This document shows, piece after piece, positions 17,993 through 27,497 of a stretch of 64,000 nucleotides of DNA. The position numbers were made by a program, and so were the translations under genes. The stretch covers positions 62,001-126,000 of the forward strand of contig CAYRHJ010000001.1 of NCBI GenBank assembly GCA_964424105.1. The letters run 5' to 3'. Within the stretch, counting starts at the first letter, position 1; each line of letters begins with the position of its first letter. A model generated the notes under the pieces. It did no database searches. It worked only from the letters and a program-made list of their open reading frames with translations, and was not told the origin of the DNA. The stretch comes from CAYRHJ01 sp964424105. GTDB lineage: Bacteria > Planctomycetota > Phycisphaerae > UBA1845.

Positions 17993-20900
17993 ATGCACCC
18001 CAAAGAGCCACGACAACTGACGATTCTCGCGACGGGTATCGTGGCCACGGCCACCTTGGGTGCAATGATCGGCTGGTTCGCGTTCGACACACACCGAACG
18101 GTCGTGCAGCTTGTGGTCGATGGCTCGCGAATCGAAAAGTTAAGGGGAACCATCCTTCGCCTTGACGAAATCCTGACCATGTCCACCCACATGGCAGCGG
18201 CGACGGGTGAAGCCCAATGGGAAGAACGTTATCGACAATACGAACCAACGCTGGACGCGGCGATTCAGGAAGCCATCGACTTCACTCGCGATGTTGTCCC
18301 GGGTCAACATGCGACCCAGACCGATGAAGCCAACCATCGACTCGTTGAATTGGAGAACGAAGCATTCGAATGTGTGCGGCAAGACAATCTCGACGCCGCC
18401 GCCCAGCTTCTGCGTAGCGAAGAGTATCAAGAGCAGAAACGGTTATACGCCGGTGGGATGAGCAGACTGGATGCGGCCTTGAAGCGCCGTGCCCATGTAG
18501 AGACGGAACACTATCGCAGGCGTGCGATCAGGATCGGGACGCTCGGCGTCATTGCCGGAATCATCCTCATCATTGGATGGTTGGCCGAGTTCGCCGTGAT
18601 TCGAACGCACCTCAAGGAGCGATCCATCGCCGAGGAGTCGCTCGAAGAGGCCCATCGTCACTTGGCCCTGCGCATTGAGGAGAGAACGGCGGAGCTCGCG
18701 CAATCGAATCAAGTCATGCAGATCGAGATCGCGGAGCGAACTGAAGCGGAGAAGGGGCTTCGACGGGCGAAGGACTACACCGATAACATCATCCGCTCCA
18801 TGATCGATATGCTCGTGGTGGTGGCACCGGACGGCAGGATCGTCACGATCAACGCGGCCACTCACACGTTGCTGGGATACAGCGAGGAAGAACTGATCGG
18901 AAAACCAGCCGGCAAGCTGTTTTGTGATGATGAAGAAACGCCCCCCTCTTTCTCCTCACACGACGTCCTGCCCTTCAAGGGGGCTATATTGGAGCGTCTC
19001 ATCAGTGACGGCGCGATCAGCGACGTCGAAAAATCGCTCCGTACCAAGAACGGCCAATTAATTCCCGTGATTACATCCGGCTCCGTCATGCGCGACAATG
19101 ACGGGACGATGCGGGGAATTGTCTGTGTTGCCCAAGACATCACCCATCGCAAGCGTATCGAAGCTGAACTCTTGGAGACCAACCGGGGTCTGCGGGCAAT
19201 TAATGAAATTCATGGAACACTGTTTGCTTGTCAGACCACTCGTGAGGTCGCCTCGGCATTAACCAAAGTCCTGGTTGATAAGTTTGGTGCCTATTTCGCT
19301 CGTGTTTGGCTCGTCGGTGATGGCGATTTGTGTTCGGAGTGCGCACTTTCCGAGCATTGTCACGACAAGTCGCAATGTTTACATCTCGAGGCCAGCACTG
19401 GTCATTATACCCATATTGACGGCGATCATCGGCGCGTCCCATTGGGAGCATTCAAGATCGGTCTGATCGCGCAGCGGCGTGGCAAAACGATCAGCAACGA
19501 CGTGGTCAACGATGAACGCGTGCATGACCGAGAATGGGCAGTGCGGCACGGGCTACAGTCGTTCGCCGGGCTTCCGTTGTTGCGGGAGGGTGAGGTGATC
19601 GGGGTGATGGCTATGTTCTCCTGCGCGGTGCTGCCGCAGCACCTGTTGGATTCGCTAGACCTTTTGGCCCAAATGGGCAGTGCGGCGATCACAAACGTCG
19701 AGCGAGCCGAGGCCCTGCGGGCCAGCGAAGAGACGTTTAGGAGTATAAGCGAATCTGCCCAGGACGCCGTCATCATGATGGATAGTGACGGCAAGGTCTC
19801 ATACTGGAACAAGGCCGCCGAGGGGATATTTGGATATTCGCGAGAAGAAGCTATTGGCAGAACTCTTCATTCAGGGAAGTTTATCGTTCCCGATCGATTT
19901 TTCAGATCGTTCTACCGGAATTGGTCAACGTTTCGAGAGAGCGGACGCGGTCCCGTGGTGGGCAAGACCACAGAGATGCAGGGCATTACGAAGAAGGGCG
20001 AAGAATTCCCGGTGGAACTGTCCCTGTCCGCCGTAAAAATCAAAGAGCGGTGGCATGCCATTGGTATCTTGAGGAATATAACGGAGCGCAAAAACGTCGA
20101 GGAACGACTTCGCAAGCTGTCGCTTGCAGTGGAACAAAGTCCTGCGTCAGTCATTGTCACGGACACACAGGGGACGATCGAATACGTCAATCCCAAGTTC
20201 ACGGAAATCACCGGCTACACTGCGGAGGAAGTCATCGGGCAGACGCCGAGAATACTCAAGAGCGGCCAGAAATCGCAGGAATCATACAAGGTACTTTGGG
20301 ATACGATCCTCGCCGGCCACGTATGGCGAGGGGTGTTCGAAAACAAGAAGAAAAACGGTGAGCTCTATTGGGAAGAAGCGTCCATCTGCCCTATTCGAGA
20401 CCCCAATGGCTCTGTAACGCACTTCGTTGCAGTGAAGCAAGACATTACCGAACGCAAGCAAGCAGAGGCGTTACTCCTCCAGAGCGAATCGGAACTGCGG
20501 ACACATCGTGACCATTTGGAAGAATTGGTTAGCGAACGCACCGCCGAATTGGCGAAGATCAATGAGTCTCTCGTTCACGAGGTCGAAGAACGATTGGCTG
20601 CGGAGAGGGCGGCGGAAGCAGCCAACAGCGCAAAAGGAAATTTTCTTGCCACGATGAGTCATGAGTTGCGCACGCCGCTGAACGGCGTCATCGGCATGAT
20701 GGAGCTTTTGCTTGGATCAGAACTGAATCCAAGGCAGCGCCGGCACGCCTGGCTTGCCAAAACTTCGGGTGACACGCTGTTGGCCCTCATTACCGACATC
20801 CTGGATTTCTCGAAGATCGAATCGGGGAAGCTGGAGCTGGAGTCGACAAACTTCGATCTGCGATACACGGTTGAAAGCCTCGGAGCATCGTTCGCTTCGC

Positions 20901-22687
20901 GGGCCGAAGGCAAAGGCCTCGAACTGATCTGTAGTGTTCATCCCTGTTTACCAGCGATGGTTCAGGGCGACCCAGGACGCTTGCAGCAAATTCTGATGAA
21001 CCTCACCACCAACGCGATCAAGTTCACGGAGCGTGGGCAGGTCGTCGTTCGGGCGACAAAAGACGAAGACTCGGATGACGACGTTACGGTCCGGTTCACA
21101 GTGAGCGACACGGGCATTGGGATTCCGCGAGACCGTCACCATCGACTGTTTCAGTCCTTCTCCCAGGTTGATGCTTCCACAACGCGCAAGCACGGGGGAA
21201 CCGGATTGGGACTGATCATCTCCAAACAGCTTGTCGAGCTTATGGGCGGGCAGATCGGTGTCGAGAGTGAACCCGGTCAAGGATCAACTTTCTGGTTCAC
21301 GGTCAAACTGAAACGACAGGCGGACGGCGAATCGGCGGCCCGCACCCTGAATGGCAATATGAAACACTTGCGGATTCTGACGGTCGACGATAACCCGACG
21401 AATCGCGAAATGCTCGCTGAACAGTTGAGCAGCTTCGGCTTCGAAAACGAAACCGCCGGCGACGGCCAGGAAGCCCTGGCCATGCTTCGTAACGCCGCCA
21501 ACCGAAACATGCCTTTCGGACTGGCGATCGTAGACATGCAGATGCCGGGCATGGACGGCGAGCAACTCGCGCAGGCCATCCTGGCCGATCAGTCGTTGAA
21601 GCGTACGGTCTTGCTGCTTTTGACATCTGAAGACAATGGTGACGATTCGGAACGACCGGGCGCGATTGGGTTTTCGGGGTGGCTGACCAAACCGGTTAGA
21701 CAGTCGCGGCTCCTGGACACCATCGTCGAGACCTTGGCGCGTGCAGACTCGACGCTGAGCGGTGACCAGCAAGTGCCAGTCGACAAGTGCCCCCCACGGA
21801 CTCAACGGAAGAAGAATGCAAAGTCAGCCGGGGCACGGATTCTGCTGGCGGAGGACAATGAGATCAGCGCGGATGTAGCCATGGCGCTACTTGGGCAGGT
21901 CGGCTATCAATGCGACACTGTCGTAAATGGAAAGCAGGCCGTGCAGGCCGTCCTGGATCGAGAATACGACTTGGTTCTTATGGACTGCCAGATGCCGGAA
22001 ATGGACGGATTCGATGCCACCCTGGCCATTCGGCAGCATGAGAAAGACGGCTCGCTTTCCAGAGGGAAGAAGGGCAGATTACCGATCATCGCGCTGACGG
22101 CCAATGCGATCAAGGGTGACCGTGAACGATGCCTTGATACAGGGATGGATGACTATCTCACCAAACCGATTGATTCCGACCAACTTGTCGCGGTTATCGA
22201 GAACCATCTTTCGGGCATCGACGACGCATCGAACCAGACACGGGTCAATGCCACAGTGGGATCAGAGGCAAAGCTCGAATCCACCAAGAATGGCGCCGAT
22301 CCAGCCGCAGTGGATGTGTCAGCGCCTTTTGACTTCGATGGGCTTTACAAGCGTTGGGGCGTCAACAAGCCATTCGCCGAGAAACTGATTGCCAAGTTCT
22401 GTAGTCAAGCCCCGACCGATCTGAAAAAGCTCGAACGATCAGTCGCTGACGGCAATATCGAGGAAACCACTCGCTTGGCACACGGTTTGAAAGGCGCTGC
22501 GTCATATGTCTCTGCTGACGCGTTCCGCAGGGTAGCCGCCCGACTGGAAGAGATGGGACGCGCCGCTGACATGACCGACGCCGAGAACTGCTTGAAAGAA
22601 TTGCGGATTCAAATGCAACGATGCCTCGAATGCGCCAGTGATCACAAGGTCCCAGTGGAGTCGCAACGTGCAAGTACCAAATGTTGA
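17993..22687 (+). CDS. Hybrid sensor histidine kinase, multi-PAS with two REC and an Hpt domain
   Basis: A 1564-residue membrane phosphorelay kinase. Approximate order: TM1 (10-30), extracytoplasmic helical sensor (35-175), TM2 (177-200), coiled coil (205-260), PAS/PAC (262-390), GAF (400-560), PAS (565-690), PAS (695-820), HisKA with SHELRTPL (His890), HATPase (GTGLGL box near 1066), REC1 (Asp1181), REC2 (Asp1331) and Hpt (LAHGLKGAA, His1497). All phospho-sites of a His-Asp-His relay are present, as in BarA/TorS-type kinases. REC1 lacks clear spacing problems, so both receivers may be active. The GAF domain has a CSECALSEHCHDKSQC segment, a possible metal or redox site. The REC-HDOD gene downstream may be its output. 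Confidence 0.95.
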   Translation: MHPKEPRQLTILATGIVATATLGAMIGWFAFDTHRTVVQLVVDGSRIEKLRGTILRLDEILTMSTHMAAATGEAQWEERYRQYEPTLDAAIQEAIDFTRDVVPGQHATQTDEANHRLVELENEAFECVRQDNLDAAAQLLRSEEYQEQKRLYAGGMSRLDAALKRRAHVETEHYRRRAIRIGTLGVIAGIILIIGWLAEFAVIRTHLKERSIAEESLEEAHRHLALRIEERTAELAQSNQVMQIEIAERTEAEKGLRRAKDYTDNIIRSMIDMLVVVAPDGRIVTINAATHTLLGYSEEELIGKPAGKLFCDDEETPPSFSSHDVLPFKGAILERLISDGAISDVEKSLRTKNGQLIPVITSGSVMRDNDGTMRGIVCVAQDITHRKRIEAELLETNRGLRAINEIHGTLFACQTTREVASALTKVLVDKFGAYFARVWLVGDGDLCSECALSEHCHDKSQCLHLEASTGHYTHIDGDHRRVPLGAFKIGLIAQRRGKTISNDVVNDERVHDREWAVRHGLQSFAGLPLLREGEVIGVMAMFSCAVLPQHLLDSLDLLAQMGSAAITNVERAEALRASEETFRSISESAQDAVIMMDSDGKVSYWNKAAEGIFGYSREEAIGRTLHSGKFIVPDRFFRSFYRNWSTFRESGRGPVVGKTTEMQGITKKGEEFPVELSLSAVKIKERWHAIGILRNITERKNVEERLRKLSLAVEQSPASVIVTDTQGTIEYVNPKFTEITGYTAEEVIGQTPRILKSGQKSQESYKVLWDTILAGHVWRGVFENKKKNGELYWEEASICPIRDPNGSVTHFVAVKQDITERKQAEALLLQSESELRTHRDHLEELVSERTAELAKINESLVHEVEERLAAERAAEAANSAKGNFLATMSHELRTPLNGVIGMMELLLGSELNPRQRRHAWLAKTSGDTLLALITDILDFSKIESGKLELESTNFDLRYTVESLGASFASRAEGKGLELICSVHPCLPAMVQGDPGRLQQILMNLTTNAIKFTERGQVVVRATKDEDSDDDVTVRFTVSDTGIGIPRDRHHRLFQSFSQVDASTTRKHGGTGLGLIISKQLVELMGGQIGVESEPGQGSTFWFTVKLKRQADGESAARTLNGNMKHLRILTVDDNPTNREMLAEQLSSFGFENETAGDGQEALAMLRNAANRNMPFGLAIVDMQMPGMDGEQLAQAILADQSLKRTVLLLLTSEDNGDDSERPGAIGFSGWLTKPVRQSRLLDTIVETLARADSTLSGDQQVPVDKCPPRTQRKKNAKSAGARILLAEDNEISADVAMALLGQVGYQCDTVVNGKQAVQAVLDREYDLVLMDCQMPEMDGFDATLAIRQHEKDGSLSRGKKGRLPIIALTANAIKGDRERCLDTGMDDYLTKPIDSDQLVAVIENHLSGIDDASNQTRVNATVGSEAKLESTKNGADPAAVDVSAPFDFDGLYKRWGVNKPFAEKLIAKFCSQAPTDLKKLERSVADGNIEETTRLAHGLKGAASYVSADAFRRVAARLEEMGRAADMTDAENCLKELRIQMQRCLECASDHKVPVESQRASTKC

Positions 22688-22901
22688 CGACAATGTTCCG
22701 ACATGGAAAGTTTATCGCTTCGCATTCATTGAGAAGGAAAACGAGTGCAGACATCATGGAAAGTCGGTCCGGGCTTTCGTTGATACGGCGGACCCATTCA
22801 TCGCTGTGCAGGAGTATCATTCCGAAGTTGAGATGACGCTGACACGATACGGCAATCGATGAAGCTTGACTCCATATGAACACGCTTCGAGAAATTTTAC
22901 T

Positions 22902-24746
22902 ATGAGTACAATACTGGTCGTCGATGACATGGCCATCTGCCGCGAGCCGATCGCAGAGGTGCTTCAGGCCCACGGATACAAAGTCGTTTGCGCCGGCAAT
23001 GGGATCGAAGCGCTTGCACTCCTTCGCGATGACCCAGTCGATCTCGTATTGCTTGACGTCAACATGCCGAAAATGGACGGACTAGCGATGCTCGGCGCAA
23101 TGCGGAGCAACCCCAAACTCAAACATCTGCCGGTTGTTCTACTGACGGATAGAGAGGGGAAAGAGGACATTCTCCAGGCCGCCAAGCTTGGCTTACAAGG
23201 CTATTTGCTCAAATCCCAGTTTTCGCTCGAGGAACTGCTTGCACGTGTGCAAAGCTGCCTTGAGAGCGAACCCGTCGCATTGGCGACAACCGCTGCCCCA
23301 CGGACGAATGAAGGAGACGTAGCCTATCGCAACTGGCGAGCCAGTACTGAAGAACGAGCGTCGGTTGCATATTCATCCTCGCGGTTGGCTATGCGAGCCA
23401 AGACAGGGAAACGTAGCCAGCCGTCCCATGGTTCGCTGCCGGCTTCGGGACGCTCGCAACCTTCGGATAGCATCTATTCCATCAACGCATTGAAGCCGGT
23501 CATCACCCAAGCCGATTTGATGAGGCTGGTCAACGAGGGCTTGGCGTTGAGACCGCTCGGGCCGACGGTACACAATGTGATCACCGTTACGGGCAACGAG
23601 GGCTGTAGCGCTGACGATGTTGCGGAGGCCGTTAGTCATGACCAGGCTTTGTGCATCCGGCTTCTCAAACTGGCCAACAGTTCAGCCTATTCACGCGGCC
23701 ACCTCGTGAACAATGTGAAGGCCGCCGTTCAACGCATTGGCATTCAGGAATTACGATCGCTTGTGATGACACTGGGCGTGTTCGAGCAATTTGAAGGCGC
23801 GGTGGCCGAGTATGTAGATCCCAGGCTTTTTTGGGAACATTCCATCGCATGCGGGCTGGTCGCAACTGCAATCGCAAAGGCCTGCGATGCCAAGAACCAT
23901 CATGATTATTTTCTATGGGGCTTGCTTCACGATGTCGGACGACTGATTCTTTTGGAGCACGCCTCGGAACAGTATGCCATGACGTGGCATGCTGCTCAGA
24001 AAATCGGCGTGCCTCTGGAAGTGGTCGAAGCCAAGATGATGCTTCTGAATCATTGCGACATTCTGGAAAAGGCGCTCGAACACTGGCAGTTTCCACGTGA
24101 CTTCATTGCGCCGGTCGTCAACCACCATAACTCAGTTGCCAGGATCAGTAGACTGGGTCCTGGGCATTTTGAAGCCGCGGCCACTGTCGCACTGGCGAAT
24201 CGGATCATTCACGCGCTGTTGATCGGGAGCAGTGGCAACGAAGTGATCTATCCCCTGGACGATCTCGTAGAATCACTGAACCTGCCTGCTTCAAAGATCG
24301 TCGAAATCGTTTCGACGATTTCTGATGAAACGAACAGCCTGAAGTACGCGATGCTCGCACGTTGCAACGAGCATGCCTGGTCGGATTTCAAATCGCAGAT
24401 TCAATCGCGGGTCGTCACGAAGTTTCGACCGCTATGCGTCAGTGCTGAACCGGGTGTCGATGCCTACCGGATGTTTTGCGAGCGGATCACTTCTGGTGGA
24501 AGCAATGATCCGCCCAACCTCGGTGTCATCTATCTTCGCGACGCTGAGGAGCTCATGAAGTTGAGTGTAGAGTTCGACGCACGTGAAAAGGCCCAAGGCA
24601 GCTCCGACACGCCTGTGGTACTGATCCTTGGCCGTGGCAAATTGGACGCGGGGCAACAGTGGCTCAGTTCGCGACGTCACGTCATTCTTAGCACGCCCGT
24701 ACGAATCTCAGATTTCATCAGCACGGTCGCGGAACTGCTTTCATAA
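22902..24746 (+). CDS. Response regulator with HDOD output domain
   Basis: N-terminal REC domain (acidic pair D8/D9, phospho-acceptor D52 in LLDVNMPKMDG, Lys near 103), a linker, then an HDOD domain (about 190-400; LCIRLLKLANSSAYSRG, HDVGRLILLEHA), then a C-terminal region of about 200 residues I do not recognise. HDOD proteins usually act in signalling coupled to the cell cycle, motility or second messengers. The ATG at 22902 begins the REC domain exactly; an upstream TTG at 22866 is less likely. It follows the hybrid kinase by 214 bases on the same strand, so it is a likely partner. Confidence 0.9.
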   Translation: MSTILVVDDMAICREPIAEVLQAHGYKVVCAGNGIEALALLRDDPVDLVLLDVNMPKMDGLAMLGAMRSNPKLKHLPVVLLTDREGKEDILQAAKLGLQGYLLKSQFSLEELLARVQSCLESEPVALATTAAPRTNEGDVAYRNWRASTEERASVAYSSSRLAMRAKTGKRSQPSHGSLPASGRSQPSDSIYSINALKPVITQADLMRLVNEGLALRPLGPTVHNVITVTGNEGCSADDVAEAVSHDQALCIRLLKLANSSAYSRGHLVNNVKAAVQRIGIQELRSLVMTLGVFEQFEGAVAEYVDPRLFWEHSIACGLVATAIAKACDAKNHHDYFLWGLLHDVGRLILLEHASEQYAMTWHAAQKIGVPLEVVEAKMMLLNHCDILEKALEHWQFPRDFIAPVVNHHNSVARISRLGPGHFEAAATVALANRIIHALLIGSSGNEVIYPLDDLVESLNLPASKIVEIVSTISDETNSLKYAMLARCNEHAWSDFKSQIQSRVVTKFRPLCVSAEPGVDAYRMFCERITSGGSNDPPNLGVIYLRDAEELMKLSVEFDAREKAQGSSDTPVVLILGRGKLDAGQQWLSSRRHVILSTPVRISDFISTVAELLS

Positions 24747-25427
24747 GAGAATCGGTGGCTTCATCTCCGAAGCGCCTCGGCACCGCACCCGTCTTCAAAG
24801 CGCAAACCGAAACAATAGCCCGAAAGTGACGACGCGGCGGCGTTTGTAGAAATGACCCGATCGGCGCGAAGTCAATCGGGGTGGGCTTGAGTTTCTGCCA
24901 GTACATGCTCGATCGGCGCCACGGCTGATTCGATCTAGTCAATCACGGTCACGTCCGCATCGACTCGCCAGCCGCTGGCCGCCTCCCGCAAGTACCGGCT
25001 GCGGATCAGCAAACGAATCGACGGTATTGCATCCTTCACCGTCTGCACCAATTGGTAAAAGTTGGCCAAGTGGGGCGTGGTCCAGACCAGATGCGACGCC
25101 CTGGCCAGCCCAGCCTGCTTGGGCAGTTCGATGCGCATGGCGCCGCCAGGGCATTCTTGATGTGAAAGTGCCCTTTTTTCGCGGATGAGACCGGTCACCA
25201 CGGGTTGGTTCGATCGGTCCAGGTCCGGGGCGGTCCATGCGGTACATCCGGTTGTCAGGCTGTTGCAAGGACAAGAATAGGCTTGACGCCGAGGTAGCGT
25301 TTTGTCTAAATTCTCACTTGGGGAGCACGCAGCCGGGTAGGGGGAAAAAGTTGGCGCAAGTGCCGATTCGCTCGTTGACCGCGGGATCGAGCGCGGTTCG
25401 AGCGCGAAGAAAACAGGAGACTTGGCC
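24747..25427. other. Intergenic region containing an antiporter gene fragment
   Basis: Apart from the decayed antiporter fragment at 24853-25142 I see no gene. The last 250 bases hold no clear repeat or reading frame and presumably include the promoter of the haloperoxidase-like gene. Confidence 0.55.
24853..25142 (-). pseudogene. Fragment of a KefB/TrkA-N antiporter C-terminus
   Basis: Reading the reverse strand gives LARASHLVWTTPHLANFYQL and following residues that match the C-terminal part of the intact antiporter at 45177-46952 almost residue for residue (RLLIRSRYLREAA, IESAVA, EHVLAETQAHPD). An in-frame TAG follows ADVTVID, the downstream part is diverged, and everything upstream of about MRIEL is missing. 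It is therefore a truncated, non-functional duplicate of about 290 bases lying 21 kb from its parent and in opposite orientation. Confidence 0.88.
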
Positions 25428-26888
25428 TTGTTCCGGTTTCGCATGCCAACGACTATTTCTGCGTTTCTTTCAGCCACGATCATGGGTTTTGTGGGCTGCG
25501 GGTTCAACATTCCCGACGGAACAGGAAACGGCCAACCACCCCACGACGAGTCGGGCCAAAGTTGGGTTCTCCGTTGGAACCGAATTGCGAACGATGCCAG
25601 CGGATTGGACCACACCCCATTGGAACCCGGCGAAAATCGGACGTTCGGACACCATCTGGGCCCTGGTCGCTCAAGTCGGGCGATGGCGATTGTCCATATT
25701 GCCATGTTCGAGGTCGTCAATGCCATCTCACCCCGGTATGAAAGCTACACGAAAGCGCCGATCGCACCCCCAAACACGTCAATGAAGTCGGCCATCGCAC
25801 AGGCTGCACATGACACACTGGTGGCCCTGTTCTCGTCACAGGCGGAGAACTTTGCCCGCGAATTAGAGGAAGACCTCTCCAGAATCCCCGACGGTCGAGC
25901 AAAGGAGAATGGTATCGCCTTGGGTCGCGAGAGTGCCAGGGTCATCCTCGAGGAGCGGGAGCAAGATGGATCCGGCGCGGAAGACATCTATGAATATGGA
26001 AGCGATCCCGGAGACTGGCGCGTCGACCCGCTGAACCCGGATGACGAACCTTTGGGAGAGGAATGGTATCATGTGCGTCCCTTCACGCTGGGCAGCGCGG
26101 TTCAATTCCGCGCCCCGCCGCCGCCTTCCATCGACAGTGAGGAGTACGCCATTGCGTACAACGAGGTCTTTCAGATCGGCGGTGACGGGTTGGTCACTCC
26201 CACGACACGAACCGAAGTGCAGACACTCATCGGCATGTACTGGGCATACGACGGAACCCCAAGCCTGTGCGCTCCACCGCGTTTGTACAATCAGATTGCC
26301 GTCATCATCGGAGTGGACCAGGGTCTAGACGTTGTTGAGATGGCCCGCCTGCTCGCGCTGGTCAATGTTGCGCTGGCTGACGCCGGCATTGCCATTTGGG
26401 AGTCGAAGTACTACTACAACTACTGGCGTCCGGTGACCGGAATTCGCGAGTCTGACTTGGAGACTGGCCCCAGCGGTCTGGGCGACGACAATCCGCTGAC
26501 AACGGGAGATCCGACATGGACGCCGTTGGGCGCCCCTGCCAGCAACCTGGCGGGGCCCAATTTCACGCCTCCGTTTCCTGCCTATCCCTCCGGCCACGCG
26601 GGTTTTGGCGGAGCCTTGTTTCAGGTTCTGCGGCGGTACTTCGGGACCGACGACATCCCGTTTTCGTTCGTATCGGACGAGCTGAACGGTGTTACCGTCG
26701 ACAACGAGGGAAACGTCCGCCCGTTAATCGAACGATCCTTTTCATCGCTGTCACAAGCCGAAGAAGAGAACGGTCAAAGCCGCATCTACCTGGGCATCCA
26801 CTGGGAATTCGACAAGACCGAAGGCATCTCCCAGGGACGGCAGGTCGGCGATGAAGTGTTCGACACGACGTTCCGCCCCTTGCCCTGA
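25428..26888 (+). CDS. Vanadium-dependent haloperoxidase-like lipoprotein (PAP2 superfamily)
   Basis: Secreted PAP2/haloperoxidase-fold protein. Signature pieces: the Lys/Arg motif region KYYYNYWRPVTGIRE, the PSGHAGFGG motif with the acid-base His, and RIYLGIHWEFD with the final Arg and His, which together form the vanadate/phosphate pocket. The N-terminus has a lipobox (MGFVGC), so it is probably membrane-anchored outside. Start choice: TTG at 25428 has AGGAG at eight bases and gives an Arg-containing signal peptide; an ATG at 25443 is the alternative. Haloperoxidase versus acid phosphatase activity cannot be decided from sequence alone. Confidence 0.85.
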   Translation: MFRFRMPTTISAFLSATIMGFVGCGFNIPDGTGNGQPPHDESGQSWVLRWNRIANDASGLDHTPLEPGENRTFGHHLGPGRSSRAMAIVHIAMFEVVNAISPRYESYTKAPIAPPNTSMKSAIAQAAHDTLVALFSSQAENFARELEEDLSRIPDGRAKENGIALGRESARVILEEREQDGSGAEDIYEYGSDPGDWRVDPLNPDDEPLGEEWYHVRPFTLGSAVQFRAPPPPSIDSEEYAIAYNEVFQIGGDGLVTPTTRTEVQTLIGMYWAYDGTPSLCAPPRLYNQIAVIIGVDQGLDVVEMARLLALVNVALADAGIAIWESKYYYNYWRPVTGIRESDLETGPSGLGDDNPLTTGDPTWTPLGAPASNLAGPNFTPPFPAYPSGHAGFGGALFQVLRRYFGTDDIPFSFVSDELNGVTVDNEGNVRPLIERSFSSLSQAEEENGQSRIYLGIHWEFDKTEGISQGRQVGDEVFDTTFRPLP

Positions 26889-26970
26889 TATAGTATCGTG
26901 CGATTGTTCATCGGCCATGTACCGGACATGACTGGTCCCGATTGAGCAACTCGCGGCGTTGCTCTTCTAC

Positions 26971-27336
26971 ATGAAACGCGACAGAGGCAAGGCTATGGGG
27001 CGTACGCTCTATTTGGATGGTCCTTCCGAAGTGCTCATTCTGCGTGATAAGCTTGCTATCGACCGCACGCTGCTGGCCAACGAACGAACGCTCCTGGCCT
27101 ATTTGCGCAGCGCGTTGTCTCTCGTGATTGTTGGGATCACATTTATTCATTTCTTCGAGTTCGGCGTGCTCCTCTATTTGGGGATCGTGTCCATTCCCAC
27201 GGGGCTGGCCATGGCGGCGCTGGGGATCATGAGATACCGATCTATGGACCGGTCCATTCGGGCGGCCTATAGAAGTCCCCTTGGAGACCCCGTCGAAGAT
27301 GTTGGACCGAGGCAAACGCCAGAGGCAGGGCGGTGA
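26971..27336 (+). CDS. DUF202 family membrane protein
   Basis: Small inner-membrane protein with the DUF202 signature RTLLANERTLLAYLRSALSL followed by two hydrophobic segments (about 47-67 and 72-92 from the MKRD start). Function unknown; the family often has two or three helices. Starts at 26971 (ATG) or 26995 (ATG after AGAGGCAAGG) are both plausible. It lies 161 bases before the antiporter gene on the same strand, so co-transcription is possible. Confidence 0.8.
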   Translation: MKRDRGKAMGRTLYLDGPSEVLILRDKLAIDRTLLANERTLLAYLRSALSLVIVGITFIHFFEFGVLLYLGIVSIPTGLAMAALGIMRYRSMDRSIRAAYRSPLGDPVEDVGPRQTPEAGR

Positions 27337-27497
27337 GCCGGCGACCGTACGCCAGCATCGCGGGGAGTGCTTCGTCCGAAAGGTGTCTGCGGATCAATCT
27401 GGATTGACGACTGGCGCGAATTCCGTTTAGGTGGGGTGCTTGTCGGCACTTTGCCGGGCGCGGGGACCCGAAGCTGGACCGGGCACCTGAAGGCGAC

